Below are positions 52,996 through 62,170 of a stretch of 64,000 bases of DNA, piece after piece (the first letter of the stretch is position 1; every line of letters begins with the position of its first letter). The stretch is taken from contig CAVSJF010000006.1 in assembly GCA_963728155.1 (NCBI GenBank), positions 186,001-250,000 on the forward strand, written 5' to 3'. The position numbers were made by a program, and so were the translations under genes. The notes beneath the pieces are model-generated. The model ran no database searches. It saw only the letters and a program-made list of their open reading frames with translations, and was not told where the DNA came from. Source of the stretch: JACVRW01 sp963728155 (GTDB lineage Bacteria; Actinomycetota; Thermoleophilia; Solirubrobacterales; Thermoleophilaceae).

Positions 52996-54099
52996 TCAGA
53001 CCACGAAGCGCCCGTCGCGCTGGAGCTCGACGCCGTCCACGCTGATCATCCCGCCCTCGCGCAGGTCGCAGACCATGTCCCAGTGAACCGCCGAGCTGTT
53101 CTCCCCGCCGGTCTCGGGGTAGCTCATCCCCACCGCGAGATGCACGGTCCCGCCGATCTTCTCGTCGAGCAGGATCTCCTTGGTCCCGGTCGAGATCCCG
53201 TAGTTGGTGCCGATGCCGAGCTCGCCGAGGCGGCGCGCGCCCTCGTCGGTGTCGAGCATCTCGATCAGGAACTCCTCGCCCTGGTCGGCCGACGCGTCGA
53301 CCACCTTGCCGTCCTCGAAGCGAAAGCGCACGCCGGACACGGTCCGGCCGCCGTAGGAGGCCGGGAAGGAGAAGCTGATCTCGCCGTTGGCCGAGTCCTC
53401 GATCGGCCCGGTGAAGAACTCGCCGTCGGGCATGTTGTGCTCGCCCGTGCAGGGGATCCAGTGGCGCCCGGCGGTGCCGAGCGTGATGTCGGTGCCCGGC
53501 CCCTGGATGCGCACCTCCTCCTTGCCCTCGATCCATTCGGCGAGATGGTTGACCTGGTCGGACTGGCGCTGCCAGGCCGTCAACGGGTCCGAGTCCGTGG
53601 CCAGGCAGGCCGCGTAGTAGAAGTCCTCGTACTCGCGCAGCGACATGCCGGCCTCGCTCGCGTACGCGTGCGTCGGAAAGAGGGTGAGCGACCAGCGGTA
53701 CTCGCCGGCGGCCGAGCGCTTCATCGAGGTTTCCATGAGCCCCCGGCGCGCCTTCTGGGCGCGCGCCTGCTTCTTGGGATCGACCGTCGAGAGCTCGCGC
53801 GCGTTCACATCGGACATCACGCCGATCTGCACGTCGGCGTTCTCGGCCGCCCACGTGGCGGGCGGAGCGATCCAGTCGAGCTGCTCGGGCGCGGCCAGCT
53901 CGAAGAACGCCGACTTCGCCCCCTCGCTGGTGAGCTGCATGACCGGCAGGCCCCCCGCACGAAGCACCTCTTCGTAGATCGCCTGCACAAGGACCTCGGC
54001 AGCGGTGGTGGACTGGATCACGCAAACGTCGCCCTTGCTGACCTGGGTCGAATAGCGGACGAGGATCTGGGCGAGGGCGTCGGCGCGATGGTCTCTCAT
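52996..54099 (-). CDS. M29-family aminopeptidase (thermophilic metallo-type)
   Basis: 367 aa from ATG 54099 (MRDHRADALAQILVRYST). Hydrophobic core GIQGPGTDITLGTAGRHWIPCTG-like region, NMPDGEFFTGPIEDSANGEI and HLAVGMSYPETGGEN plus SAVHWDMV correspond to the metal-ligand Glu/His/Asp of clan MQ aminopeptidases (AmpS, aminopeptidase T). Two catalytic metal ions expected. The shorter start is preferred over 54132 because ATG at 54099 overlaps the pdxT stop (ATGA). Placed between yebC and pdxT; functional link unclear. Confidence 0.9.
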   Translation of the reverse strand: MRDHRADALAQILVRYSTQVSKGDVCVIQSTTAAEVLVQAIYEEVLRAGGLPVMQLTSEGAKSAFFELAAPEQLDWIAPPATWAAENADVQIGVMSDVNARELSTVDPKKQARAQKARRGLMETSMKRSAAGEYRWSLTLFPTHAYASEAGMSLREYEDFYYAACLATDSDPLTAWQRQSDQVNHLAEWIEGKEEVRIQGPGTDITLGTAGRHWIPCTGEHNMPDGEFFTGPIEDSANGEISFSFPASYGGRTVSGVRFRFEDGKVVDASADQGEEFLIEMLDTDEGARRLGELGIGTNYGISTGTKEILLDEKIGGTVHLAVGMSYPETGGENSSAVHWDMVCDLREGGMISVDGVELQRDGRFVV

Positions 54100-54656
54100 G
54101 CTGGCGTGACTTTCGCATGCTCGAGCAGCCAACGGTGCAGACGCCGCTCGTCGGTCAACTCGGGGTGAAAGGACACGGCCAGGATGTTGCCCTGGCGCAC
54201 GGCGACAGGATGGCCCTCCACCTCGACAAGCACCTCCACGCCGTCACCGGCGTCCTCGACCCAGGGGGCACGGATGAAGATCGCCTGGAGCGGCTCGCCC
54301 TCCCAGTCGAGCTCCGCCTCGAAGGAGGCCAGCTGGCGCCCGAAAGCGTTGCGCCGGACGGTCACGTCGAGCAGGTCGAGGTGGTCGCGGTCGAGCATGA
54401 TCAGGCCTGCGCAGGTGCCGAGCACCGGGCGCCCGGAGCGCACGAACTCGCGCAGTGGCTCAGCCAGACCCTCGCGCTCGACGCCGAGGGTGATGGTGGT
54501 GGACTCGCCGCCGGGGATCACCAGGCCGTCGAGGCCCTCGAGGTCGGCCGGCACGCGCACGCGCCGCGGCTGGGCGCCGAGGTCCTCTAGCGCCTTGGCG
54601 TGCGCTTCGAAGCCGCCCTGAAGGGCCAGCACACCTATTGTCGGAGCGTCTACCAA
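54096..54656 (-). CDS. pdxT: Glutaminase subunit of pyridoxal 5'-phosphate synthase
   Basis: 186 aa class I glutamine amidotransferase. Motifs: IGVLALQGGFEAH (N-terminus), PGGESTTITL (oxyanion, about 47-56), the catalytic cysteine in LGTCAGLIML (about C79) and the His/Glu in AVSFHPELTDE. Supplies NH3 to PdxS for DXP-independent PLP synthesis. The TTG at 54656 overlaps the pdxS stop by 7 nt; no better ATG/GTG is available, and the next GTG would lose the first beta strand. Stop overlaps the aminopeptidase ATG. Confidence 0.95.
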   Translation of the reverse strand: MVDAPTIGVLALQGGFEAHAKALEDLGAQPRRVRVPADLEGLDGLVIPGGESTTITLGVEREGLAEPLREFVRSGRPVLGTCAGLIMLDRDHLDLLDVTVRRNAFGRQLASFEAELDWEGEPLQAIFIRAPWVEDAGDGVEVLVEVEGHPVAVRQGNILAVSFHPELTDERRLHRWLLEHAKVTPA

Positions 54657-55537
54657 CCGCGGTTCTGAAGCAGCCCGCCGTCGGCCTCGAGGGTGCCGAT
54701 CTCGATCCCGGGCATGGCTTCGCCCAGCTCCTTGGAGGCCGCGGCAACGCGGTCCGCGTCGTCGTAGTGCGTGGTGGCCTCCACGATGGCCCGGGCGCGG
54801 CGCTCGGGGTCGGAGGACTTGAAGATGCCCGAGCCGACGAAGTTGCCTTCGGCGCCAAGCTGCATCATCAGCGCGGCGTCGGCCGGGGTGGCGATCCCAC
54901 CCGCACAGAACAGCACCACCGGCAGGCGGCCCTTCTCGGCCACGTCGCGAACGATCTCGAGCGGCGCCTGCAGCTCCTTCGCCGCGGCGGCGAGCTCCAT
55001 CGGGCTGAGCGTGGCCAGGCGCCGGATCTCGCCCGTGATCACACGGATGTGGCGCACGGCCTCGACCACGTTGCCGGTGCCCGCCTCGCCCTTGGAGCGG
55101 ATCATGGCGGCGCCCTCGCCGATGCGCCGCAGGGCCTCGCCCAGGTTCGTGGCGCCGCATACGAAGGGGATCTTGAAGGCCCACTTGTCGATGTGGTGGG
55201 CCTCGTCGGCCGGCGTGAGCACCTCGGACTCGTCTATGTAATCCACCTCGAGTGCCTCGAGCACCTGGGCCTCGACGAAGTGCCCGATGCGGGCCTTCGC
55301 CATCACCGGGATGGTCACGACCTGCTGGATCGCCTCGATCATCGCCGGGTTGGACATGCGGGCCACGCCGCCGTCGCGGCGGATGTCCGCGGGCACGCGC
55401 TCGAGCGCCATGACCGCGGACGCCCCGGCATCCTCGGCGATCCTCGCCTGGTCGGCGTCGACCACGTCCATGATCACCCCGCCCTTGAGCATCTCGGCGA
55501 GGCCAGTCTTGACCCTCAGGGTGCCCTCATCACGCAT
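54650..55537 (-). CDS. pdxS: Pyridoxal 5'-phosphate synthase lyase subunit
   Basis: 295 aa TIM-barrel PdxS/Pdx1. The N-terminus TGLAEMLKGGVIMDVVDAD carries Asp; catalytic lysines appear in PVMAKARIGHF and IRSKGEAGTGN. Combines ribose-5-phosphate, glyceraldehyde-3-phosphate and ammonia from PdxT to PLP. ATG at 55537 gives the usual length; TACACT lies 6 nt upstream. Genes pdxS-pdxT-M29 are tightly coupled. Confidence 0.98.
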   Translation of the reverse strand: MRDEGTLRVKTGLAEMLKGGVIMDVVDADQARIAEDAGASAVMALERVPADIRRDGGVARMSNPAMIEAIQQVVTIPVMAKARIGHFVEAQVLEALEVDYIDESEVLTPADEAHHIDKWAFKIPFVCGATNLGEALRRIGEGAAMIRSKGEAGTGNVVEAVRHIRVITGEIRRLATLSPMELAAAAKELQAPLEIVRDVAEKGRLPVVLFCAGGIATPADAALMMQLGAEGNFVGSGIFKSSDPERRARAIVEATTHYDDADRVAAASKELGEAMPGIEIGTLEADGGLLQNRGW

Positions 55538-55543
55538 GACCTG

Positions 55544-55549
55544 AGTGTA
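55544..55549 (-). promoter_or_regulatory. Candidate -10 box (TACACT) of pdxS
   Basis: TACACT on the minus strand ends 6 nt before the pdxS ATG; no Shine-Dalgarno is present in the gap, consistent with a leaderless transcript. Confidence 0.45.
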
Positions 55550-55593
55550 TCCGCGCGCCAGGGCGCGGCCATGTCGGACAATCGTGGAGCGAC

Positions 55594-57024
55594 CTATGCG
55601 TCGCAGGCCGCCGGGCGGCCCTCCTCGTAGAGCCAGACGTCGAAGAGCTCGTCGAGCTGCTGCCCCGAGACCTGCTCCGAAAGCGCGATGAAATCGGCCG
55701 TGGTCGCGTTGCCGTAGAGATTCTGCGCGTACCAGCGACGCAGTGTGTCGAAGAAGGCGTCGTCGCCGACTGCCGTGCGCAGAGCCTGCAGCGCCATCGC
55801 GCCGCGGGAGTACACCGGCGTGCCGAAGAGCTGGCTCGCGTCCTCGAGCGCGGCCGGCGCCGGGAACCACAGGTCCTCACCGTCCTCGCCCTTCTCGGGC
55901 GTCGCGCACAGCTCATCGAAGGCCTCCTGCGCCGGGCGTCCGCCGTGACGCTCGTCGTAGATCCACTCCGAGAACGTCGCGAAGCCCTCGTTGAGCCAGA
56001 TGTCGGGCCACACGGCGAGCGTGACCGCGTTGCCGAACCACTGGTGGGCGATCTCGTGCACCACGGTCGTAGCGTCGGGGATGACCTCGTAGTTAGTGCG
56101 GGTCTGGGACTCGAGCGCGTAGCCCACGTCGGGAGCCCAGTCGATGATGCCGCCGCCCGCGCTGAACGGGTAGCCCCCGTAGAGGTCGGAGAAGAAGGCC
56201 ATGATCTCCGGCTGGGGATCGAGTCGCGCGAAGGCGAGCGACGGGTTCGGCGGATCGGCCTCGTCCACGCGCGTGTTGGGGTCGACCGCGTCGTACATGA
56301 ACACGCCGTTGGCCGTGTACTGCTCGGTGAGGAAGGTGCCGTTCGTGGCTGTCGCCAGGTAGGACGACATCACCTCGTCCTGGCTCCAGTGCCAGGTCGT
56401 CCAACCCTGGCGGGTGCGCTCGGAGATCAGCTTGCCGTTGGCGACCGCCGTCTTGCCCGCCGGCACCTTCACGCGGAAGTCGTAGGTGGCCTTGTCGCGC
56501 GGGCTGTCGTTGACCGGGTACCAGCCCGGCGAACCCTGCGGCTCGTTGACCACGAACGCTCCGTCATCGGTGGGGACCCAGCCCTCGATCGCCTCGTCCG
56601 GATCGACCACCAGCTCGGGCGTGCCCGCGTACTCGACGGTGATGAGCATGCGCCCGCCCGCCTTGATCTTCTTGCGCGGGGTGATCACCAGCTCCTGGCC
56701 CTGCTCCTGCGCGTAGGAGGCGCGGCGGTGGTTCACGGTCACGCGGGACACGGTCAGGAAATCGCGCAGGTCGAGGTTGAAGCGGTACAGGTTCTCGGTG
56801 GCCCGTGCCCGGATGGCCGCACGGCCTTCGAGCGAGTTGGCCGGCTGGTCGTAGGCGATCCGAAGCGAGTAGTGGCGGACGTCGTAGCCGCCGTTGCCGG
56901 CCAGCTCGAAGAAGGGGTCGCCGGATCCGGCCGAGCCGGCCACGTAGGGCGCGGCGGTAGCCGGCGCGGCGGCGAGGGCCAGGGCGGCTACGAGGGCGGT
57001 GAGGAGCGCGGCGATCCGTGTCAT
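55594..57024 (-). CDS. Secreted M1-family zinc aminopeptidase
   Basis: 476 aa. Signal peptide to about residue 25 (LLTALVAALALAAAPATAA). Zinc site HEIAHQWFGN (323-332) and the third ligand in NEGFA (345-349, E346); the exopeptidase loop GAMEN is replaced by GYALESQT, as in the shorter M1 subgroup of actinobacteria. The N-terminal beta domain contains LRIAYDQPANSLEGRAAIRA. Ends with a short helical domain and lacks the large C-terminal M1 region. Likely digests peptides outside the cell. Confidence 0.92.
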   Translation of the reverse strand: MTRIAALLTALVAALALAAAPATAAPYVAGSAGSGDPFFELAGNGGYDVRHYSLRIAYDQPANSLEGRAAIRARATENLYRFNLDLRDFLTVSRVTVNHRRASYAQEQGQELVITPRKKIKAGGRMLITVEYAGTPELVVDPDEAIEGWVPTDDGAFVVNEPQGSPGWYPVNDSPRDKATYDFRVKVPAGKTAVANGKLISERTRQGWTTWHWSQDEVMSSYLATATNGTFLTEQYTANGVFMYDAVDPNTRVDEADPPNPSLAFARLDPQPEIMAFFSDLYGGYPFSAGGGIIDWAPDVGYALESQTRTNYEVIPDATTVVHEIAHQWFGNAVTLAVWPDIWLNEGFATFSEWIYDERHGGRPAQEAFDELCATPEKGEDGEDLWFPAPAALEDASQLFGTPVYSRGAMALQALRTAVGDDAFFDTLRRWYAQNLYGNATTADFIALSEQVSGQQLDELFDVWLYEEGRPAACDA

Positions 57025-57044
57025 GGCCGAGTTCTACTTCATCT

Positions 57045-59105
57045 CTAGGGCCCGCTCCAACCCGCGGCACGGCACGGGGAGGAGCCGCACACGTCGATCA
57101 ACACACCGTCGAGGAACTCGGAGAACTGGAGCTGCGCGAGCGGCTCGCGCCCCGTCAGTCCGTGCGGGTCGCGACCCAGGCGCGGTGGCGTATTGGTGAT
57201 CGGCGGCGGCGCGGTGCCCTCGGTCCCTCGCAGCGGCCCCGTGTCCCACACCACCAGCGCGCTGCCCTCGTAGGGATAGCGGCGGATCGGCTCGATGCCG
57301 AAGTAGGGCACGCGGTCGGTGTGGCGACCCGGGTCCACGGCCGGCGTCCGCAGACGCGCGCCGATCGTGCGCGCCTCGACCTCCGTCGCCACGTCGGCCA
57401 CCTGGTGGTCGCCGAAGGCCATATGGAGCAGCACGGTGTGCGCCGGCGTATTGGGGTAGGGGTCGCCGGTCATGTGCTGCGCGTAGCCGTTGGGCTCGCC
57501 GCGATCCCAGAGCATCTGGACCATCGACAGGAGCAGCGGCCGCTCGAGCTCGTTGGGGTAGGCCGGGTACATCAGCGCGGCGAAGGGGTCGAAGTCGATG
57601 CTGCGCGTGAGCAGCAGGCTGTAGTTCATGGCCGGCACGATCAACACCGAGCGCCGGAAGTCCGGCGCCACCGCGGTCAGGGCCCCGCCGGCGATCCCAC
57701 CCTGGCTGCCGCCCGAGTAGTAGAGCTCGCGGCGATCGATCAGCGGCCCGCCGGGGTCCCAGAACGCGAGGCTCGAGGAGAAGCCCTGGGGGTGGATCAT
57801 CGCCCGGCCCAGGAACAGGAAGTTCAACATCGCCTGCTGCAGGCGGTCGGCCAGGGTCGGAAAGCGCGAGAGCTCACCGAGGATGGCCGCGGTGTTGGGA
57901 AGATCGCCGCCCGACATGCCGATCCAGTCGGTGGCGCAGAGGATCACCCCGTGCTCGGTGGCTATCGGGCCGCGGGCGATGCTGTTCACCTCGCGCGCGC
58001 TTCCGAACAGGCCGTGGCCGTAGAGCGACACTCGCCCGGGATTGGCCGAGGTGACCGAGCGCGGGATGTTGCAGATGAAACCGGCCCGGTGGACGTTGCC
58101 GGGGAGCCGCCGGGGCAGGCCGTCGGGACCCAGCGAGAAGCGCGAGCCGGCCGGACAGCCCGGCTGGTCGAGGTAGCAGGGCACCTCCACCGTGCCCTCG
58201 ACGCGGCGCCGGATGTCGGCGTCCTCCCCGGGGCCGCAGCCGTCGTCCCCGCAGGGCGCGAACTCGGTGATCGCGTCGACCGTGAAGGGCGGCGACGCAC
58301 CCTCCACCCGCAGGTCGCCGAGGCGCCGGTCGCCCAGCTGCGCAAAGGCGTCGTCGCGGATATGGCGCATGCGCCCGGACAGCGTGTCCGCGCTGGCCAC
58401 CGTGAAGTCCCAGGCCCGATAGAGCCCTCGGCGCGCGACCCCGGCCCTGCGCAGCCCTCTGAAGATCCGCTCCATGTGGGGCCGGCGGCGCTCGAAGACG
58501 ACCGACCCGCCGGGGATCCGGTCGCGGTAGCGCTTGAACGCCGGGCTCGGCTCGAGCACGGCGCCGTCGGCGCCGCGCAGGCGGCGAAGGGCCACGATGT
58601 AGCGCTCGCCCTCGCGCAGGTTCTTCGCCGGGTGGATGAGCAGGGCGGTGGTCGCGGGCGAGGTGGCGTTGGAGTCGAGCTCGGACCAGATCAGCTGCCG
58701 GCGCCCGGTACGGGCGTTGATGAGCACAACCGGCTGTCCGGGATCGTAGGAGCGGCCGACATCGGTGATCGGCACGGCCCCCGTGCGTGCGAAGGCCTCG
58801 GGCGTATCGAGGCCCGGCACCTTGGTCACGATGAGGGCGCCGGGGCTGAACCCGTCGGCCCGGTTGTAGTCCGAAGGCTCGATCACCACGCCCGACGCGT
58901 TGGTGGGCATCACGCCGGGGTCGAGCTGCACGCGCCGGCCCGTGGGGGTGTCCGGATCGCGCACCGTGAAGTGATCGTTGGGCCAGGGAAGCAGGCACTG
59001 GGCCGGATCGATCGGGTCACAGCCCGGCGCGGCCGCCTGGATGGGAGCCGGAGCCGCGCCGGCGAGCGCGGCGAGCGCGGCCACGAGCGGTAACGCCTTC
59101 CGCAT
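57045..59105 (-). CDS. Secreted alpha/beta-hydrolase-like protein
   Basis: 686 aa from ATG 59105. Signal peptide (LPLVAALAALAGAAPAPIQAAA). A likely serine nucleophile sits in the GxSxGG motif YYSGGSQGGIAGG, preceded by LYGHGLFGSAREVN that may form the oxyanion hole, and an acidic HMAFGDHQV segment near the end may provide the histidine/acid. Six or more cysteines (CDPIDPAQC, CGDDGCGP, CYLDQPGC, VCGSSPC) suggest disulfides. No matched family; it is long for a lipase or peptidase. The ATG has TAGCCT 8 nt upstream. Confidence 0.75.
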   Translation of the reverse strand: MRKALPLVAALAALAGAAPAPIQAAAPGCDPIDPAQCLLPWPNDHFTVRDPDTPTGRRVQLDPGVMPTNASGVVIEPSDYNRADGFSPGALIVTKVPGLDTPEAFARTGAVPITDVGRSYDPGQPVVLINARTGRRQLIWSELDSNATSPATTALLIHPAKNLREGERYIVALRRLRGADGAVLEPSPAFKRYRDRIPGGSVVFERRRPHMERIFRGLRRAGVARRGLYRAWDFTVASADTLSGRMRHIRDDAFAQLGDRRLGDLRVEGASPPFTVDAITEFAPCGDDGCGPGEDADIRRRVEGTVEVPCYLDQPGCPAGSRFSLGPDGLPRRLPGNVHRAGFICNIPRSVTSANPGRVSLYGHGLFGSAREVNSIARGPIATEHGVILCATDWIGMSGGDLPNTAAILGELSRFPTLADRLQQAMLNFLFLGRAMIHPQGFSSSLAFWDPGGPLIDRRELYYSGGSQGGIAGGALTAVAPDFRRSVLIVPAMNYSLLLTRSIDFDPFAALMYPAYPNELERPLLLSMVQMLWDRGEPNGYAQHMTGDPYPNTPAHTVLLHMAFGDHQVADVATEVEARTIGARLRTPAVDPGRHTDRVPYFGIEPIRRYPYEGSALVVWDTGPLRGTEGTAPPPITNTPPRLGRDPHGLTGREPLAQLQFSEFLDGVLIDVCGSSPCRAAGWSGP

Positions 59106-59113
59106 GGGCGGGG

Positions 59114-59119
59114 AGGCTA
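59114..59119 (-). promoter_or_regulatory. Candidate -10 box (TAGCCT) of the secreted hydrolase gene
   Basis: TAGCCT on the minus strand ends 8 nt before the ATG at 59105. No Shine-Dalgarno. Confidence 0.4.
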
Positions 59120-59157
59120 GCCCGAAGCAGCCGGCTCTGCCGGCTGCGCCGGGAGCG

Positions 59158-60327
59158 CTATCTCCGGGCCCAGGCCTCGCGCAGCTTGAGCGGCTTGCCC
59201 ATGCGCAGAACGGCGTTCTCATAGATGCGTGCGCCGAGCGGCACGAGCAGAGCGATCCCGGCCACCAGCAGGGCGAGGGAGGCGACGATCTCGGCCGTGC
59301 TGGCCGCGTCGACCACCACGCGCACGGGCATGACGATCGGCGAGGACAGCGGGACCAACGACGCGACCACGGCGATGGTCCCGTCGGGATCGTCGAGCGC
59401 GGGGAAGGCGACCAGGTAAGACACGACGAGCACCATGGTGAGCACCGTCGTCGAGGACTGCAGGTCCTCCTGGCGCGAGACGATCGCTCCGGCGATCGCG
59501 TACAGGCAGGCCCAGAGCACGTAGCCGAGCAGGAACCAGAGAAGAACCACCGCCAGCACGCCGGCGTCGTCGGCGCTCAGCTCGATCGCGCCGCTGGCCG
59601 AGGCGACGCCCAGGCCCACGACGGCGGTGAGGAGCAGTTGGAGCAGGCCCAGGAGGCCGATGCCGGCGATCTTCCCGGCCAGCAGCGACCGCGGCGCAAT
59701 GGCGGAGAGCAGCACCTCCACCACCCGCGACGATTTCTCCTCCACCACCCCCGAGGCCACCGCCAGGCCGTAGACGATCAGCTGTAGGTAGAGCAGCAGG
59801 GAGGCGGCGAAGGCCACCCCGTCGTCACCCTCGTCGCCCTCGCCCTGGAGCGCGCGAGTGCGCAACGGAGGCGGGTCGAGTGCCCGCCGCGCCTCCTCGC
59901 CCGACACGCCCTCCGCGCGCAGCGCACCCGCGGCCCGCACCTGCCGGGCCGAGGCCTGGAGCAGCTGCTCGAGCTCTTCGTCCGGCTCGTCGCTGGTCAC
60001 GATCACGCCGCCGCTGACCGCCGCGTCCACGCTCTCCTCGCGCACCGCGGCCCGGGCGGCGGCCGCGCTGTCGAAGCGCCGGACCTCCACCCGGGCGCCG
60101 ACTCCGGGGCCGGCGGCGCGCGCCGCGGCGACGATGGCCGCGCCCTCGGCGCCCTGCGCCCCGACCGTGTAGTCGGTCGCCCCGTCGTCGCCCAGCACGC
60201 CGGCGAGCAGAGCGACGGCGCCGACTATCAGCAGCGTGACCGCGATCGAGATCTGGAAGGCGCGGGTGCGCACGCGCTCGCCGAACTCGCGGCGAGCCAC
60301 CACCAGAGCCGCTCGAGCGGGGCTCAC
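59158..60327 (-). CDS. ABC-2 type exporter permease (NatB-like)
   Basis: 389 aa. An N-terminal membrane helix (about 25-48) precedes a large outside domain (about 50-190), followed by five to six helices typical of ABC-2/NatB permeases (LLLYLQLIVYGLAVASGVVEE, KSSRVVEVLLSAIAPRSLL, LLQLLLTAVVGLGVASA). The conserved EEKSSRVVEVLLS motif is diagnostic. GTG at 60327 overlaps the ATPase stop (GTGA), fixing the start. Exports an unknown substrate, possibly Na+ or a drug. Confidence 0.9.
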   Translation of the reverse strand: MSPARAALVVARREFGERVRTRAFQISIAVTLLIVGAVALLAGVLGDDGATDYTVGAQGAEGAAIVAAARAAGPGVGARVEVRRFDSAAAARAAVREESVDAAVSGGVIVTSDEPDEELEQLLQASARQVRAAGALRAEGVSGEEARRALDPPPLRTRALQGEGDEGDDGVAFAASLLLYLQLIVYGLAVASGVVEEKSSRVVEVLLSAIAPRSLLAGKIAGIGLLGLLQLLLTAVVGLGVASASGAIELSADDAGVLAVVLLWFLLGYVLWACLYAIAGAIVSRQEDLQSSTTVLTMVLVVSYLVAFPALDDPDGTIAVVASLVPLSSPIVMPVRVVVDAASTAEIVASLALLVAGIALLVPLGARIYENAVLRMGKPLKLREAWARR

Positions 60328-61214
60328 TCCTCCACCACTTCGCGAAACAGCTCGGCCAGCGTGGGCTGCGCCGGCTGGAAGCGCCGCACCCGCCCGGCGC
60401 GGCGCGCGGCGTCGAGTATGGCCTGGTCGTCGGAGCCGTCCTGCATCTCGATCACCACGCCGGTCTCGTCGCGGGCCACCACCTCCACCCCGGTCAGCCC
60501 GTCGGTCCAGCCGTCGCCGTCGCTCTCCACATCCACTCGCACCCGCGGGGCGGAGCGCTCGGCGCGCAGCTCGTCGACGCGCCCGGCGGCCACGATGCGG
60601 CCGCGGTTGACGATCGCCACGCTGTCGCACAGCCGCTCCACCAGCTCGAGCTGGTGCGACGAGAAGATCACGGCCGCGCCCGCCTCCGCCCGCTCGTGCA
60701 GGACGCCCGACATCACGTCGGTACCGATCGGATCGAGGCCCGAGAAGGGCTCGTCGAGAATCAGAACGGCGGGATCGTGCACCAGCGCGGCGGCCAGCTG
60801 GACGCGCTGCTGGTTACCCAGCGACAGCTCCTCCACCCGCTGTTCGGCCCGCTCATCGATGCCGAGGCGCTCGATCCAGCGCCCGGTGGCCGACCGGGCA
60901 TCGGCCTCGTCGAGCCCGTGCAGCACGGCCAGGTAGCGCAGCTGGCGGGCGACCTGCATCTTGGGGTAGAGGCCACGCTCCTCGGGCATGTAGCCGAAGC
61001 CCCGCTGGACGTCGCGTGTGGCCGGTGCCCCGCGCCAGCTGACCTCACCCTCGTCGGGCTCGAGCACGCCCAGCGCGATGCGCATGGCCGTGGTCTTGCC
61101 GGCGCCGTTGGGCCCCACGAACCCGACCACCTCACCCTCGGGAACTTCGAGCGAGAGCCCGTCGAGGGCGACGGTCTGGCCGTAGCGCCGCGACAGTCCG
61201 TCCAGGGCGAGCAT
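60324..61214 (-). CDS. ABC transporter ATP-binding subunit (NatA-like)
   Basis: 296 aa. Walker A GPNGAGKT at 34-41, signature LSLGNQQR near 140, Walker B VLILDEPFSGLDP and H-loop SSHQLE. C-terminal about 70 residues (RVRVDVESDGDGWTDGLTGVE) form the regulatory domain of multidrug/Na exporters. Paired with the permease. An inverted repeat lies just upstream of its ATG. Confidence 0.94.
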   Translation of the reverse strand: MLALDGLSRRYGQTVALDGLSLEVPEGEVVGFVGPNGAGKTTAMRIALGVLEPDEGEVSWRGAPATRDVQRGFGYMPEERGLYPKMQVARQLRYLAVLHGLDEADARSATGRWIERLGIDERAEQRVEELSLGNQQRVQLAAALVHDPAVLILDEPFSGLDPIGTDVMSGVLHERAEAGAAVIFSSHQLELVERLCDSVAIVNRGRIVAAGRVDELRAERSAPRVRVDVESDGDGWTDGLTGVEVVARDETGVVIEMQDGSDDQAILDAARRAGRVRRFQPAQPTLAELFREVVEE

Positions 61215-61216
61215 CC

Positions 61217-61235
61217 ACCGGGGACACTCCCCGGT
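61217..61235. repeat. Perfect 8-bp inverted repeat before the ABC transporter
   Basis: ACCGGGGA and TCCCCGGT flank a CAC loop, immediately after the RpiR stop and 2 nt before the ATPase ATG. It occupies the whole ribosome-binding region, so it could act as a regulatory hairpin or an operator; no U-tract follows. Confidence 0.5.
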
Positions 61236-62084
61236 CTACTTCAGACGAAACGCCTTGATTCGGTCCGCATACGCGGGCTCGTCCAGCGCGTAGACGCCGT
61301 AGGCCAGCGCCTGAATAACGCCCAGCAGGGCCGAGTGCGAGCGCACGAAAGCCGGGCTATTGGAGGAGTAATAGAGGCGATGGTCGGCGAGCTTGGCCAC
61401 CTCGGACAGCGTGGCGTCGGCGATGGCGATGGTGGCGGCGTGGCGGTTTCGCGCCAGCTTCATGGCCCGCACCACGAGCGGGTGCGGGCGCCCTGCCGAG
61501 AAGCCGATCATCACGGTCTTGTCGGTCACCCGCCCGAGCTTGCCCAGGTTGTCCTGGCTGGGAGAGGCCACCACCTCGGCGTGGAGGTCGAGCAGCATCA
61601 GCAGGTGGCGCAGGTAGCTGGCGAAGAAGGCCATCTGATCGGTCCCGCAGAGAACGATGCGGTCGGCGTGCGAGATCAGATCGACCGCCGCGGTCACCTC
61701 GTCGCGGTCCACCTTGCGGGCGGTGTCGGCGAGGTTCGCGTGGTCGGCGGCCAGGGCGCCTTCGAACTCGGTCTGGTCGATCGGGAAGAGCGGGGCGCTG
61801 GTGAGCTCGGCCGCGGTGCCGTCGTCACGCGCGCGGCGGTACTCGTCGCGCGCCGCTGCCTGCAGCTCGGGGAAGCCCTCGAAGCCGAGCGCCTGTGCGA
61901 ACCGGACCACGGTCGAGCTGGAGGTGTTGGCCCGCCGGGCGAGCTCCTCCGCGGTATGGAAGGCCGCCTCCTCCAAATGGTCCACGATGTACTGGCCCAC
62001 ATCCTTCTGGGAGCGCGAGAACTCGTCGAAGCGCTGGCGGATCTCCTCGGAGAGGGTGAGTGCGGTCGTCCCCGTTCTCGTCAC
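61236..62084 (-). CDS. RpiR/MurR-family regulator with SIS domain
   Basis: 282 aa. N-terminal RpiR HTH (about 12-80: EEIRQRFDEFSRSQKDVGQY, then NTSSSTVVRFAQALGFEGF) and C-terminal SIS sugar-isomerase domain (ADRIVLCGTDQMAFFASY, TVMIGFSAGRPHPLV). Such proteins sense phosphosugars. Starts with GTG. Upstream lies the short inverted repeat GGCGA-GGTTT-TCGCC (about 62088-62102). Target genes unknown. Confidence 0.88.
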   Translation of the reverse strand: MTRTGTTALTLSEEIRQRFDEFSRSQKDVGQYIVDHLEEAAFHTAEELARRANTSSSTVVRFAQALGFEGFPELQAAARDEYRRARDDGTAAELTSAPLFPIDQTEFEGALAADHANLADTARKVDRDEVTAAVDLISHADRIVLCGTDQMAFFASYLRHLLMLLDLHAEVVASPSQDNLGKLGRVTDKTVMIGFSAGRPHPLVVRAMKLARNRHAATIAIADATLSEVAKLADHRLYYSSNSPAFVRSHSALLGVIQALAYGVYALDEPAYADRIKAFRLK

Positions 62085-62170
62085 GGGCGAGGTTTTCGCC
62101 GGGACGCGGGAAGTTCCTTCCGCGGCGCGTCAGCGGGCCGCCGGCGCGCCGCCCCAAACGGCGCGGCGCG

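Noticed and set aside
52291..54168. 625-aa plus-strand open frame opposite yebC and the M29 gene
   Set aside because: Antisense of two conserved genes with no motif of its own.
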